A DNA stretch of 64,000 nucleotides from Notamacropus eugenii. Its lineage: Eukaryota > Chordata > Mammalia > Diprotodontia > Macropodidae. This document shows, piece by piece, positions 38,566 to 52,145 of this stretch. The position numbers and the translations under genes are program-made. The DNA lies in contig NC_092872.1 of assembly GCF_028372415.1 (NCBI RefSeq), positions 390,684,853 to 390,748,852 of the forward strand, given 5' to 3'. Under the pieces are notes generated by a model that worked only from the letters and a program-made list of their open reading frames with translations, was not told the DNA's origin and did no database searches. Numbering within the stretch: the first letter of the stretch is position 1; each line of letters starts with the position of its first letter.

Positions 38566-39689
38566 TGGACCTACTTATGGAATCCTCAAAATGTGTTTAA
38601 TCACCAAAGGAAATACTAAATTTCCATCAGTTATTAATGAAAATATATAAATGTTTTCCCTTCCAATTTCATGGGCTCTCTGAAAGTTAGCCATGAACTT
38701 CCTGGGGGCCCCTGGACTCCTAAAAAACCCTTACTTAGATGATTATTGGAAACTAAGAAACTTGAAAAAATAACTGCTTACATTTTGTCTACTCCCAGGA
38801 AGGAAACTTCTTAACAAGAAATGGAGTGACATTATTCATGATAGTGATAATATTAAAAATAACAACAAAATCCTATATGGTGAATATTCTGACCTCCTTC
38901 CAGAATGAGATAAAAACCAGCAATCAGAGTGCTTGGAATCTCTGCAGACTGTGACCATCATCTTTGGGCTAATTACAATGGGCCCAAGTGTTCTGACCTC
39001 AGAAGTAATTGGTGAACTTTGATATAATTTTTCTGTAGATTTTATAGCAAGCACATATTGAGATGTGTTTCATTCACCCTTTTTAGACTAATCACTGGGG
39101 TAAAAGCTACCAATCAAATCATCTACGTAGTATAGATGAAGATAGATTTTATTTGCTGCAGTGTGTGAAAGATACAAACACACTGCTCCAGGAGATTGTA
39201 GAGTATAGTTTAAATGAGGCTAGAATGTGCACTAATGTTCTTTGGATCATGAGGAGTCATTTAAAACAAATGTAGGCTCAGTAACAAAAAAATAGCTTTG
39301 TTGAAATTCTAATCAAGGGAAATAGGCTCTCCCTTCCTCTGGAAAGTTTTAAGAATAGGATAGATATCTATTTGAGAACCGGTCCTGAGGGAACAATGCA
39401 GAGTAATTCCTTTTGATAATGCACATGACATCATGTACACCAAAGATATTTCTGCACCCTAGTGCTTGACTGACAATTCTGGGACTTGTTTGATTCTCAT
39501 AGGTCAATCAGCTATAAAACTATTAATTATTTTAAGTCTAAAATTAATAAATTAAATGCAAATAGTCATGAAAAATATTATGGACAAGAGTGACTGAGGA
39601 TCATGTTATCTTAGTTGATTTGCACTCATTCTAAAATCCTATCCTACGATATAGTTTGTTTTTCTCTCTCTAAAGTAATACCATGTCTA

Positions 39690-40007
<318 letters not shown>

Positions 40008-40034
40008 TTAAATATGGTAAACTGAATTTCTTGC

Positions 40035-40150
40035 CATTATTTTTTCTAGAATGTAATGAGGACAGGGACTGTATATGATTTTTCTTTATATCCCCTATGA
40101 CAAAGCTCTGGATACAGAACTGGCATTTAATATCTGTTGAACTAAATCAC
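40035..40150 (+). repeat. L2 LINE 3' end inside intron 7
   Basis: The text around ggacagggactgtatatg, continuing to a ggcatttaatatctgttga-type end, matches the standard 3' end of L2. It lies only 50 bases upstream (in gene direction) of the exon 8 acceptor. Confidence 0.55.
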
Positions 40151-40870
40151 CATATTTGGAAATCCTTTATCATAAAATATGCTAACACATTAATGGTTTC
40201 TCCATCCTCATGTCTGTCTCCAACAATTACACCAAGAATATTCTGTTTGTAAGCCCAATTCCCCTTAAGGAGGTTTGAAGAAAAGTGTCATTTCCTTTTT
40301 CTTTTATCTCAGGAGCTCTGTATATAGTAAATGATCTGTGAGGAACATAGTGGAACATTTCTATACTACCTTATTCTTCACAATTAAGCTACCAAAATTC
40401 CCAGGGTGCATAATTCATTACTGTCTCTTTCCTCTTCTCACCTTCCCTGTGATATAATAACTTGAATTTTCTCAAGAATAGGATAAGCTATGACAGCTTT
40501 GCTTTAATACTATGCCTATTTTTGTGTTTCCTGTCATCCAAACTCCAAACAAATATTATAGAGATTTAGAATTTGATCTTTTGGCATCTTGGTAAGTTAT
40601 TAAATATACACCATTATATCTCTATGTTTCTCGCCCATAAAAAAGGTTGACTTGAAATAAATAATTTGAATTCTGATATATTTTGAACAGATACCATGAA
40701 ATAATCACTTAAGTAGTGTTATATGAAATATGCTTCAATAATAACATCAAGATGATGGGACTAATTTTATTACCAACAAGCATACGCTTATCTAATTATG
40801 ACATGAAAGAATCTTAATTTGTGCTTAATTGATTTAATGCTGAATTAGATTGCCCAAGGCCGAACAGTCA

Positions 40871-41167
<297 letters not shown>

Positions 41168-41357
41168 TTATCATTAAAATATAACTACCTGCTGGAACAT
41201 CTCTTCTTCACATATAGTTATAGACCCACTTATTGCTCTTTGGCAAAAAAACGCTCCTTCTGTGAATAGATTTTTTGATGAAAAGTGGTTTTGGCATAGT
41301 GAACTTGAAATAAGGGATGGCTAGGTTTGACTTCTGACTCCTCACTGGTGACATTGC

Positions 41358-41605
41358 CAAAGTAATAGCTAACATTTATATAGTGCTTACTGTGTGCTAA
41401 ATACATTAAAATTATTATCCCATTTGATACAACAATCCTGGGAGGTAGACACTATCATCATCCCCATTTGACAAAGAAACTAAGGCAAACAAATTAAATG
41501 AATTGCCCAGGGTCACAAAGGTACTAACTGGAAGAGACTGGATTTGAACTTAGGTCTTCCTGACTCCAAGTCCTGTAGTCTCTCTACAATGCCATCTATT
41601 TGCAG
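41358..41605 (-). repeat. CORE-SINE copy, nearly complete (intron 6)
   Basis: taatagctaacatttatata, gtgcttactgtgtgctaaat, caatcctgggaggtagacac, gaattgcccagggtcacaaa, cttaggtcttcctgactcca: a full inverted copy. Confidence 0.82.
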
Positions 41606-41829
41606 TTTCTTAACCACTATGAAGTTCAGCTTATTTAGCCATAAAAATAATTATAAGGATGTTGGGAGGTAAAGGGACTTTAATATCTTGCAATCTGAAT
41701 TTATTCCCATCACTTTTTGGAAATAGTACTCTCCAAAGTCACAAAGTCCAAAGGAATTTAATTTTTTGTTGTTCCCTTCCAAAGCCTTTGATGTTACTTA
41801 CTACTCTGTCATCCAAGACAATCCTATTC

Positions 41830-42700
41830 CATCAGCTTCCCTGACAATGAGGTTTTTTTTCAATTCCTCTCTGATTACTCCACTTGAACATGAATGTCTC
41901 CTCTAATAGTCTATCCTGCACCCTCTTTTCTTCCTGTATTAGCTTTCCCTTATTGATCTCATTCATTCACATCTGGTTATTAGCTCTATAAATAGCACCT
42001 ATCTCTCTATATTCATGTTTTCTTCTTATCCTACAACCTTTCTTCAATGATGTACTTGTACATCAACAATCCTGGTAGGAAGGTGCAATTATTATTCTCA
42101 TTTTATAATTGACGAAATTGAAGCAGAAGTTAAATGACTTGCCCACCTCACAGCTAGTATTTACACTCAGGTCTTCTTAACTCTATGCTTACTGATCTAT
42201 CTATTGCATCACTGATGGAATCTGACTCATCACCGTCATTCAGGCTCCTATGCTTCAAATGATCTTCAACATTTTCCTCTCCCCTTCCCCAGATATTCAA
42301 TAAATTGCAAAGCATATTGATCCTTCACTGTACTATTTCTCAGTTTTTTCATCACCTTGCTCCTGCCTTCAATTCATCTCATTTTTAGCATTGGAATAGC
42401 CTCTTAACTGGTCTTGCTGCCTCCAATTTTTTACGTACTCAGTATATCCCTCTCACACTAAGTTAGGTAATTTCCTTAATTTATGATTCTAGTCATATCA
42501 TTTCTCCATGTAAAACTCTTTGGATATTCTCTATAAAATAGAGACTCTCTTGCATGCCTCTGTAAACCCTGCACAATGTGACTTTGATCTGTCAAATCAA
42601 TCTAACCCAATCCGAGTTTCTTAGAAATCTCTGTCTCCAGTTATTGTCTAATGCCTTCTAATCCCATCCTGTTTCTTGTTCATTCCAGGCAAGAGTCAGT
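41830..42700 (+). mobile_element. L2 LINE fragment with a CORE-SINE inside (intron 6)
   Basis: Sense L2 text at both ends: cttattgatctcattcattc ... ctctctatattcatg on the left; gcctcttaactggtcttgct, gtaaaactctttggatattc, cctgtttcttgttcattcca on the right. An inverted CORE-SINE-like copy (about 42060-42215: attattctcattttataatt, aaatgacttgcccacct) lies between them. Confidence 0.68.
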
Positions 42701-43395
42701 ATTGGTGACGGTGGGATTTGGGGGATATTACCCAAACATGGCACTGCATTAAAATGGATCCAAAGACAAACTGTTAGAAAAGGAGAAAAACAAAGATTTC
42801 TGAGAAAAAGCTTTATTTTGCTTCCTTATGTCTAAAAGAGAGGACTAAAGTTGAAAGAGGAAACAGGGATGAAGTCATTGATGAAGGCTAGTCCTAAAGG
42901 GTCAGAAGCCTAGGGGGAATGGAGATCTATTTTCCTCATTCCTTTCTCCAATCTGGATGCCATTTGGATTTTGTCCACCAGTATCATGCTGCAGTATCAA
43001 GTAACTTGCTGGGACAAAAAAAAAAAGCGTTGGAACATCACCAGAAAGTGAATAGAATAGGCAGTTGACATAGGATTAGCTGCTTATAGAAGACCTCATT
43101 TCCATTAGACTTCCCTAGACTGGGATCAGGCCCATGCAAACAGAAGAATTCCTCTGGACTGATTGTTTGTCACTGAATGAATAGTTCAGGATTTAAAATC
43201 TTTTTTTGCACCCTTCTTGGGCTTTGCAAAGAAAACATAAAATTATGTTTATAAAACTGAGCTTAGCCATCAAAAATACTAATGTTGCTGATTTTCTTTT
43301 CTTCTTTGTACCAAGGGATGGTCTGATAAAGCTTCTTGGCAGGAAAGCAGAACAGGCGGTTATTTAAAGAAGTACCAAGGTACTCTTAAAAGACA

Positions 43396-43431
43396 TACAC
43401 ACACACACACACACACACACGCACATACATA
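43396..43431. repeat. (CA)n microsatellite in intron 6
   Basis: About 15 CA units. The surrounding 42705-44030 holds nothing else I recognise. Confidence 0.93.
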
Positions 43432-44034
43432 ATCTGAATAAACAAAACAAAAACAAATCCTACCATATTGGTCTTTTTACTAGCTGGTCTTTTTTGACTT
43501 GATCTTTTATCTGATGTGGTGGACTTACCCTTAATACATTTTAACAGTTCCCACCAACTCAGCATATCAAAAAATTATCATCAAGAACAGGGATCATCCA
43601 AACTAGTGTTTGAATCATTTGACTTCCAATGCTTCCGATAGTTATAAAGCGCCTCTCCCAAAGCTAAATCCTATGCTCGAAGCAGTGGTAGGTCAAAATA
43701 TTGAGGTTGGCAGAAACTGTTCCACTTCTCTCACCTCCACTCCACCACAAATCTTGTCCAAGAAGACCCTGATTTTTGACTTTCGACAATTTTATTACTC
43801 TCTATTTTTTAATACTTCACTGAAAGAGATCATTCTCAAAACAGTATGGAACTTTTGTAAAATAATTAATCATAGAGGGGATGGGAATTTTAGTTTTAAA
43901 TGATTTTGAAGGATTTCTTGTCAGTAGAATTCATTCATCTTATACTCTTTCTTTCTAGTACCACCAGAGTTACATCTATCCACCCCCTCCCATCCCTTGT
44001 GGAAGACACCTATCTCCCCTTCCCCTCTTCTTTA

Positions 44035-44211
<177 letters not shown>

Positions 44212-44939
44212 TTAGTACATAGTGTACTTCACTGAAATGTCATGACAAGAGGCGGGGGGGAAATCCACTTAAGCTGCTAGGATAGGATATATGCAGAGTC
44301 ATATTCCTTCTCAGTATAAATCATAAAATCTGGGGCCCTTTTGCCATTGGGTATTGTAATATCTGGCCATCGGCTTTCATGTGCCTACGGAAATGTTTCT
44401 CAGTCTCAATTTTTGAAATTAGAAAACAAAACACAGTTGGCTTTGTTTCAGTTTGAGGAATGAATGCTTATATGATAGTACCTCTAAGAGGTGTCCCATA
44501 ATCAAGTGAAAGGTAAAAAATACCTTTTATTTGACTATTTTTCTTCTTTCTTTTGTTTTAAACTGTATTTGTGATTTGTTTGGTACAGGGAATTTTCAGT
44601 GAGGAACTCTGCATTAGAAGTGCTCTCAACCTTAGCACTTTAAAAGAGAGGTTCTTCCTCTGAGGTTCATGATTTTCAAAAATATTGATAATCCTATTTC
44701 AATATAACTGATTTTCTTTGTAAGCCTATGCGTTTTATTTTATGCATTGAAAAATATTATCTTGAGAAGGGTTTCATAAACTTCACTAGACTGCTGGAGG
44801 GATCTATCACACACAAACAAACACACACACAGACACCAAACTAACAGTTAATACTTAGAGGAATGCCTAGAGGCACTGAGAGGTTAAATTGAATACTTGA
44901 GAGGGAGAAGGATGTTTTAAAGACCTGGTGGTAAAGAAA

Positions 44940-45085
44940 GTCCTTTCGCATCACCTACCTCTCTACATGCTTATAACAACCCTGCAAAGTTGGTAGGATA
45001 GACATTGTTCTTCTGCAGATGAAAGCAAGGCACAGAGAGTTCCTGAAGAACTTGTTTAGTGTCATTCAGTAGTATCTGCTAGGAA
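44940..45085 (-). repeat. CORE-SINE/MIR-like fragment
   Basis: ataacaaccctgcaaagttg, ctgcagatgaaagcaaggca and cagagagttcctgaagaact are inverted blocks without the head. Confidence 0.5.
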
Positions 45086-45129
45086 TAGATTCTGGGATTC
45101 TAACTACTGGCTCTATGTTCTTTCTAGGG

Positions 45130-45370
45130 AAATAGAATGGTGCCATGGAAAGAATGCTAGATTTGCAATCTAAAGATATCAGGTTCAAATCCAAGCTCTT
45201 TCACTTAGTATCTGTATGACCTTGAGCAAGTCTCCCTCTATTTGTCTCTATCTCTCTGTCTCTGTCTCTCTGTCTCTCTCTTTCTCACACACACTTTCTC
45301 CCTCATTTTTTTTATCTATACAATAATGAGATTGGAATAGATGAGACTGAAGGTCCCTTCCATCCCTAAG
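45130..45370 (+). repeat. CORE-SINE/MIR-like copy with a TCTG-rich insert
   Basis: gcaatctaaagatatcaggt, tcaaatccaagctctttcac, gtatgaccttgagcaagtct, then a TCTC/TCTG run (about 45235-45300), then tctatacaataatgagattg and ggtcccttccatccctaagc. Confidence 0.65.
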
Positions 45371-45659
45371 CCAACAATCCTGGGAGCTTTATTGCCTCCC
45401 AAGTGAGTGTCCTACTTCCAAAAATGATGGCAATCACTGCTTTGAGATTCAAGGAACCAGACATAATAAATAGCTCACCTTCAAAGCTGACAAAGTGCCT
45501 TTCTTCATAATACCCCAATGAAAACTCTCTTTTCATGACTCATTGTGACACAGTTCTGGGTCCACAAAGATCACAGCAGTAATGTACAAGCTCTGGTCAA
45601 TGTTACCAATGAGAAGGACATTATGTCTGGCACTCAAGAACTGGGATAGTTCTGAGCAC

Positions 45660-46150
45660 ATTGGGAGATGGACTCATTTTTAAAAGTGCCTTCTATGAGT
45701 CAAGCAGTATGCTAAGTGCTTTACAAATATGATCTCATTTGATCTTCACAACAACCCTTTGAGGTAGATGCAATTCTTATCCTAACTTGATAGCTGAGGC
45801 AGTTGAGGAAGACAGAAGTTGTGTGATTTGTGTGAGGCCACATTTGATCTTTAGTTTAATTGATTCCAGGCAGCTACGTGGCACAGTGGATAGGGTGCTG
45901 CTCTGGAAGACTCCTCTTTCTGCTTTCAAATCTGGCTTCCCACACTTACCAACTGTGTGACCCAGGGCAAATATTTAACTATGTTTATCTCCGTTTCCTA
46001 ATTTATAAAATTACTTAGAGAGGGAAATGGCAAACCAGTCCATATCTCTGTCAAGAAAATCCCAAATGGGGTCACAAAGAGTTGGACATGACGGAAAAAT
46101 GACTCAATGACAACTTATTGATTCCAGGTCCAATATTCTATGTACTGTGC
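45660..46150 (-). repeat. CORE-SINE/MIR-like copy interrupted by a younger SINE
   Basis: The left part (tgctaagtgctttacaaat, gatctcatttgatcttcac, caacaacccttt) is the standard inverted CORE-SINE pattern. The right remnant tccaatattctatgtactg follows the inserted SINE and corresponds to the tRNA-like head end. Confidence 0.75.
45871..46116 (+). repeat. Marsupial tRNA-derived SINE with 12-base target duplication
   Basis: This is a full-length copy from cagctacgtggcacagtgga through the tRNA-like internal box to the tail aatggggtcacaaagagttg ... gacggaaaaatgactcaatgac. The target duplication attgattccagg is at 45859-45870 and 46117-46128. It is inserted into an older CORE-SINE (45660-46150). Confidence 0.88.
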
Positions 46151-46309
46151 TGGCTGGTTGCCTTAGGTAAATATCACAAGGCTTATTGTTATAATATTGG
46201 GTACCAAGTCATTTATTTATGTATCCATTCATTTGTTTGTTTGTTTTGGTCATGGCAACTTAAAAAATGTGAAAATATTATGCAGGGATCTTTCAAATTA
46301 TAAAAGTCC

Positions 46310-46510
46310 CCACAACAACAAAGTTAGATTGATAGTATAAGTATTATTATCCTTAATTCACCGATGAAGAAACTGGGACTTAAAAAGTTGCTTAAAAATC
46401 TTCTTCAAGCTTGTCTAAGTTCACTCAATTTACAAGTAGCAGAGACAATATAGAGTAATTGCCATGTCCTCTGAGTACAAATCTGTTGCTTATTCCACTA
46501 TACAACACTA
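46310..46510 (-). repeat. CORE-SINE/MIR-like copy
   Basis: agtattattatccttaattc, accgatgaagaaactgggac and ttacaagtagcagagacaat show an old inverted copy. Confidence 0.5.
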
Positions 46511-47214
46511 TTTGCAATAAATGTAAAAAGATCAGTTTTGAGGTAGTAAGGCAAAGACATTCAGAAATAGTAGTTCCTGATAAGATTGTCATCAGCTGTG
46601 TTTTAAAATGTTTCAAATGTTGGTGGTAAACATATATAAAATTATGATTTCACTTTGTCAATTCAATCTAATTTTAAATTGCTCCCCAAAAGTCAGAATA
46701 TACCTTTGGCTGTACATTTTTTATTAGTCTAAAAACAAAATTCATTCACTAAAATGGGAAGAAGATTTAGAGAATATAAAACAAAAGAAACTTTAAAAAA
46801 GACTAAATGTAACAGGACTAATGATTTCCTAAAAAAGTCTCCTCCTCCAAGGAAACCTTTTTGACCATAGCTTCCCTGATTTAACTTTTTAATCTGTATA
46901 CCTAAAAGGCCCAGACCTGAGTAGGGTGTTTCTCTCGGACCATGCAAATCACCATGTCCTGATGACTGACTGAGGGACAAGACGTTTCAATGGAGACATT
47001 TTTTTTAAAAAGAGTGACAAAATGGATCTATAAGTCTCCGAACTTAAGTTTTCATCAATATTTAAAATTTTTATCAATAGCAAATATAAACATGCACTGA
47101 AGCAACTTTGGATCATTTTCTAGGAATTTATTTTCGGTGTTTAATATGAAAGCTGTGCTTTCATGACCAGTATCCATATAATAACATAAGTAGGTGAGAA
47201 ATTATACCATTTAC

Positions 47215-47500
47215 AAATTATACATGTGCATATAAACATGTATATATGTATACACATACATGTGCATATAAGCATGTATATATGTATACACATACATGTG
47301 TATTTGCATACATAGGTGCATACCAAACACACATATTCTTACAATAAATGTATACTCACAAATATGCATACACATGTGTATATAAAAACATATACAAGAC
47401 ACAGTATATGTTTATATGTGTGCATATATACACATGTGTATATGTATGTGTGTATCTATGAATATATATGTATGTGTGTATGTATGTATGCATGTATGCC
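47215..47500. repeat. Long TATG/CATA/TGCA compound repeat
   Basis: Nearly 290 bases of alternating purine-pyrimidine tetranucleotides. They include two copies of a roughly 44-base unit (about 47222-47300: catgtatatatgtatacaca repeated). Frames on both strands are artefacts. Confidence 0.9.
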
Positions 47501-47504
47501 TATT

Positions 47505-47660
47505 GACAGAATCGTAAGATCTCAGCCCTGCAATGGACCTTAGAGATCATCTAGCCTAAGTTCCTAGTTTTACTGAGGAAGAAACTGAGGTTCAATTTGT
47601 CTAAGGTTCATAATAAGACTGTAGTAGAAGTGGAATGAGAACTGGGTTACTTATTTCTGG
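47505..47660 (-). repeat. CORE-SINE/MIR-like copy
   Basis: caatggaccttagagatcat, ctagcctaagttcctagttt, tactgaggaagaaactgagg and gaatgagaactgggttactt are inverted MIR-like blocks. Confidence 0.6.
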
Positions 47661-48018
47661 GATTGTTACATATTGATGATAAATATCTGAATAGAAAACT
47701 AAAATAAACCAACTTCCTAATTAAAGAATAGAAATGTTTATAATATATCCAAATATTTTATATCATACAGAGAAAACATCTGCATTTTTATATTAATTTT
47801 TTTATTTTATCTAGATGTTTAGTGTCATGATGGCTTTCATATTAAGCACTGAAAATAAATTCCTAGAAAAAAATTATCTAAAGTTACTTAAGTAAATATT
47901 TATATTTCCTAGTGATGAAAACTTGAGATAGCAATGAAAATTTAAGTTCAGAGACTTATAGACCCATTCTGTCACTCTTTTTTAAAAAAAAAAACCTGTG
48001 TGTGTATCTTTCATAATA

Positions 48019-48075
48019 CATACGTACGTACATACTTACATACATACATACATATAGATATGTATATATATACAT
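48019..48075. repeat. (TACA)n/(TACG) microsatellite
   Basis: tacgtacgtacatac followed by CATA units and TATA. Confidence 0.88.
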
Positions 48076-49752
48076 TTATGCCAATTCTAAGGTGACTTTG
48101 AAATGAAAGTGAAACATATCTACAGAGTAACTGGAAACTGAAGATAAAACACTTGACCATTATTCTGATGTCAAGGGTAATGGAAGCCCCATGGGTAATG
48201 ACAAACTTCATGACTACTACTCATTCAACAGTCTTCTCTCTCCATCCTCAATTCATATTGGATCATCCAACTGTGGAATGTTGTACATTGTAGGAAAACT
48301 CCTGCTCCATTATCAATTCCAGAAGATGAGAGCTCAACAATTCATAAGGTACAAGGGAGGTCAAGTTCAGAAGGCTATTTGACAGAGAAGATTAGTTTAA
48401 CTCACATAACTCCAAAATGCTTTTCTCCTATAAATCTATTCTGCAGAACCTATGAATTTAGCATCTTCTAAAAGTGAATGACGTTTTTAAAATTCTAAGG
48501 GAGGCATCCTGGCTTTCAGTAGGATAGTAGATAGATGAGCTTTAATAATAATGGCAAAAGTGAAAAGTAATGTGATTTCTTAAAAAGATTTGTCAGTGAG
48601 GACATACTGCATTTCCTCATTAACCTACTGCAAATTAAATACACCTCATATTTTATTCATGGGGTTCAAATACTGAGTCATTACATAGTTTTGAGTAATT
48701 TTATGTTATTACTGTTAGAAATTTCTCCCCCACATATTGAAGTGGTTGACATAAAGAAGAAAACTCCAATTGGAATACATATTTAATTAGTTACAGGAAT
48801 GTTTTAAAGAAGCTTCTATGAGTCTTTGATCAATAAAAGATAAAAATGGAAATGTACAAACAGTATCTATACAAGAAATTTAAGTTATATATTTCTTCCC
48901 TTAAACATTTGTATAAAAACCTATTATTTGAGACTGAAGGAGAAGAAATATCATTCGGCTGAGGAATTTAATTGGAAATGTTCAGTTGATCGTAATATTA
49001 TCTTGTTATGTAACCAAAGCATTTTTTAAAAAAGATACTTTTTCCTGTACTGTCTTAGAGTTATGTCTATCATTTCTTTTTTATTCAAAATTTGTGCTAC
49101 AGAAAATTCTTCAATCTTTTATATAGGGTTTAATACTGAAATCAATCTGCACCTAAGTGTTAAGCAATGAAACATTATTCAAGCTTCTTCTGAACTTACA
49201 GCGGAAGGCTAAAGCCAGTTAGAATCAATTCCAATCTCCATAATCAGCTGTGTCCTATCCAATGGAATATAAAGGACTTCACCAGGAAGCCTATATTCAG
49301 AAAACCCTTGCTCTCCAGATGCCTTAAATGATTCAAGAAAACCTAGACATGGAAAGAGGTGCCTACTGTTTTCTTCAGTTTAGCAAATGTCTGTTTATAA
49401 ATATATAATAATTCTCATTCTTTTCATACCTTAAGTAATACCATTAGGAAGAGTATTTGGACTACTAATGTGCCTGTATTCAAAAGATATAAGATGAATG
49501 GGAAGAGCATTTACAAGGTATACATGATATCTATTCTGTTGCTCAATTATGCTTCTTCAGAAAACCAGTAATTTATACCCATTCTCTCTTGTGCCATCTA
49601 GTCCAAACCTCTCATATGTTGCTCTTGCCTGAATAAAACTGTTTTTTTGAAAGCTTCTGGGAGTGAAAGCATATGTAGTAACTACATAAAGATGAATGTG
49701 TAATGTAAAACGAAAAACAAAAACAGATTAGGAGATTTAGAATCTGTCACAA

Positions 49753-49960
49753 AATCATAGAATTTTTAGTTGAAGGAGACATACGTGGCCAAGTTGAACC
49801 TATACCTGAAAGAAAAATTTGCTACAATAAAATTGACATATTTGATTATCCAACTTCTGCTTGAAGACCTCCAAAGAAGTGGAACCCATTTCCTCTTGAG
49901 GCAGCCCATTCTTTGGGATAGGTCTCATTATTACCCCCACCCCTACATCAACCCTAAATG
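49753..49960 (-). mobile_element. CR1/L3 LINE 3' end, minus orientation
   Basis: tcatagaatttttagttgaa at the left, then cttgaagacctccaaagaag and cctcttgaggcagcccattc, match the inverted L3 terminus. A short open frame here is repeat-derived. Confidence 0.7.
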
Positions 49961-50269
49961 TATTCTGGGAAATTGCTATGACATTTCAATTATTTCCTAT
50001 TGTTCATTCTAATCCTGTAGATCGATTGTTAGGCAACAATACTTTGCTGCCACATCTTCATTTTTGGACCTCAGTGGCTCTATGTAATCAAAGTAAAGTT
50101 AGGTTTGATTAATTAGAAGCATAATGCAATTAGCTATTTTTAAAAGATTTTATTCTATTTCCAAAGTAATATATTTTAAAATGTACTTAAAGGTGGCTGC
50201 TATAACATGATAATAACCTTCATAACAGTTTATACATGTCTCAAAGCAGAGCCCATGAATTTCTATGTC

Positions 50270-50530
50270 AATAGTAACAGCTGACACTGATATAATGCTT
50301 TAAAGTTTACAAAGTCTTTTATGTACATTACCTACTTAGTTCCCCAATGCAGTCCTAAGAGATTGATAGAATCACCATTATTATTTCTATTTTACAGATG
50401 AAGAAGTTGAGACTCTGAGAGATTAAGTGACTTTTTGTGATCATCATTGTTAGGACCAAAGGTAGAATACAAAACCAAGTCTCTCCTGAATCCAAGCCCA
50501 GCAGCATTTCCACTCTGCCATATGGCATCT
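50270..50530 (-). repeat. CORE-SINE/MIR-like copy, nearly complete
   Basis: aatagtaacagctgacactg, gatataatgctttaaagttt, ttttacagatgaagaagttg and ctcctgaatccaagcccagc, about 260 bases, inverted. Confidence 0.72.
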
Positions 50531-50829
50531 CTAAGGGACTGTTGACATGGTATTATGTGGTTACCTGAGGTTCCTGTTGCATCTTAGATTTCTAAAGCTG
50601 AGTCAAAGGAAACCATGAGATATTGAGAGCTACATCAAAGAAACCCCTGACAATGATAGGGAGAAAAAAGTGGATTAAAAATTAATCAATTAAATTTAAA
50701 ATAAATTAAAAAATACAATAAATTAACTAAAAGAAACAATGGATTGTCAACACAGAGTATATTAACCTGACTATTTAACTTCACTCATGTGATATGAATG
50801 GATCACCTGCCTAAATAAATGGATTTGAT

Positions 50830-51090
50830 ATAATAATAATAATAATAATGACTACTAGGATTTATAAATCTACTATGTATCAGGTATTTTGATAATCACT
50901 TTATAAATATTATCTCATTTGATCCTCATCATAACCTTGGAAGATAAATGAAATTATGATTCCCATTTCATAGATGAGAAAATGAGGTTAAATAACTTGC
51001 CCAAGCTAGTAAGTGCAAGGCTGAATTTGAACTCAGGTCTTCCTGATTCTAAGCCTTTTCTTTCTCCCCTGTACCACTTAGTTGCTTTCT
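50830..51090 (-). repeat. CORE-SINE copy with (AAT)n tail
   Basis: An (AAT)n run at 50834-50850 forms the tail. It is followed by tactatgtatcaggtatttt, tattatctcatttgatcctc, catagatgagaaaatgaggt and tgaactcaggtcttcctgat. Confidence 0.8.
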
Positions 51091-51224
51091 ATCTATAGCT
51101 AGAGGCAACTTTTAAAATTGCTTTAATACACACAATCATAGAGACTACTGAAGGTCAAATGATGTTATTTTGTCCCCTTTTTTCAACATTTAAAAAAAAG
51201 TTAATAACCCAATTCCAACTCCAC

Positions 51225-51345
51225 TATTTTATAGTTAGGGAAACTGAGGCTCAAAAAGAGGAAGTGATTGTATGAAGCTAACTATCTAGTTAGTGGCAGA
51301 TTTGGAACTGGGCTCCAAGACTTTCAACTTCTTATCCTATATTCT
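51225..51345 (-). repeat. MIR-like fragment next to L1 tail
   Basis: tagttagggaaactgaggct, tagttagtggcagatttgga and actgggctccaagactttca are inverted MIR-like blocks. The L1 poly(A) tail begins directly after. Confidence 0.6.
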
Positions 51346-52145
51346 TTTTTTTTTTTTTTTTGAAATATTGAAATGTTTGTTTCCATATCACCTACATTTC
51401 CCAATGTATCCCTCTTTCACTCCCTATACAGAAAGCTATGTCTTATTTTAAAAAAAAAGATAACAAAGGGAAAAGTTCAATAAATCTAATAAATATGTCA
51501 AAAAATCTAAAATATGATATATTTCACACTCGAAGAGAAGTCTGGGTACAAGATTTTTCATATCTTTTTTTATGGGGCCAACCTTAGTGGTTGCAATTTC
51601 ACAGTGCTCAATTTCAACTGTTTTGTTGTAGCTATTGTACATATTGTCTTCCTGATTCTGTTTGCTTTGCATTAGTTTATGTCTGCTCATGCTTCTCTGC
51701 ATTCATAATTTCTTATAATATAGTAATGTTACATCACATTCATGAACCTCAATTTTGTGAGTCATTTTCTAATCCATGGGCATACCTTCTGTTTCAGTTT
51801 TGTTGTTTTTTACTACTACAAAATGTGTGCCATAAATGTTTTTATTATATACGGGAACTTTACTTTTGTTTTTGACCTGTTTGGGGTCTACGTATAACAG
51901 TGAAATCTTGAGATCAAAAGCTCTGGATGTTGTAGTATTCTTTCCATAATTGCAAATGGTTTCCAAAATGGTAGAATTAACTCATAGATCTATCAATAAT
52001 GTATTAGTGCTTCTATAATCCTTCCAACAATTGACTATCCTCATCTTTTATCAACATTGTCAATTTGCTATGTGAAGTTAACTCCTTAAGTTGTTCTGAC
52101 TTGTCTTTCTGTCAGTTTTAGTGATATGGAACATCCATTCATCTC
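51340..52145 (-). mobile_element. L1 3' end with poly(A) tail, minus orientation
   Basis: A T-run of about 18 bases at 51345-51361 is the tail. It is followed by inverted L1 3' landmarks (tcataatttcttataatata, tccatgggcataccttctgt, actactacaaaatgtgtgcc). At the right end is the last part of ORF2 (gttgttctgacttgtctttc ... gatatggaacatccattcat). Confidence 0.78.
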
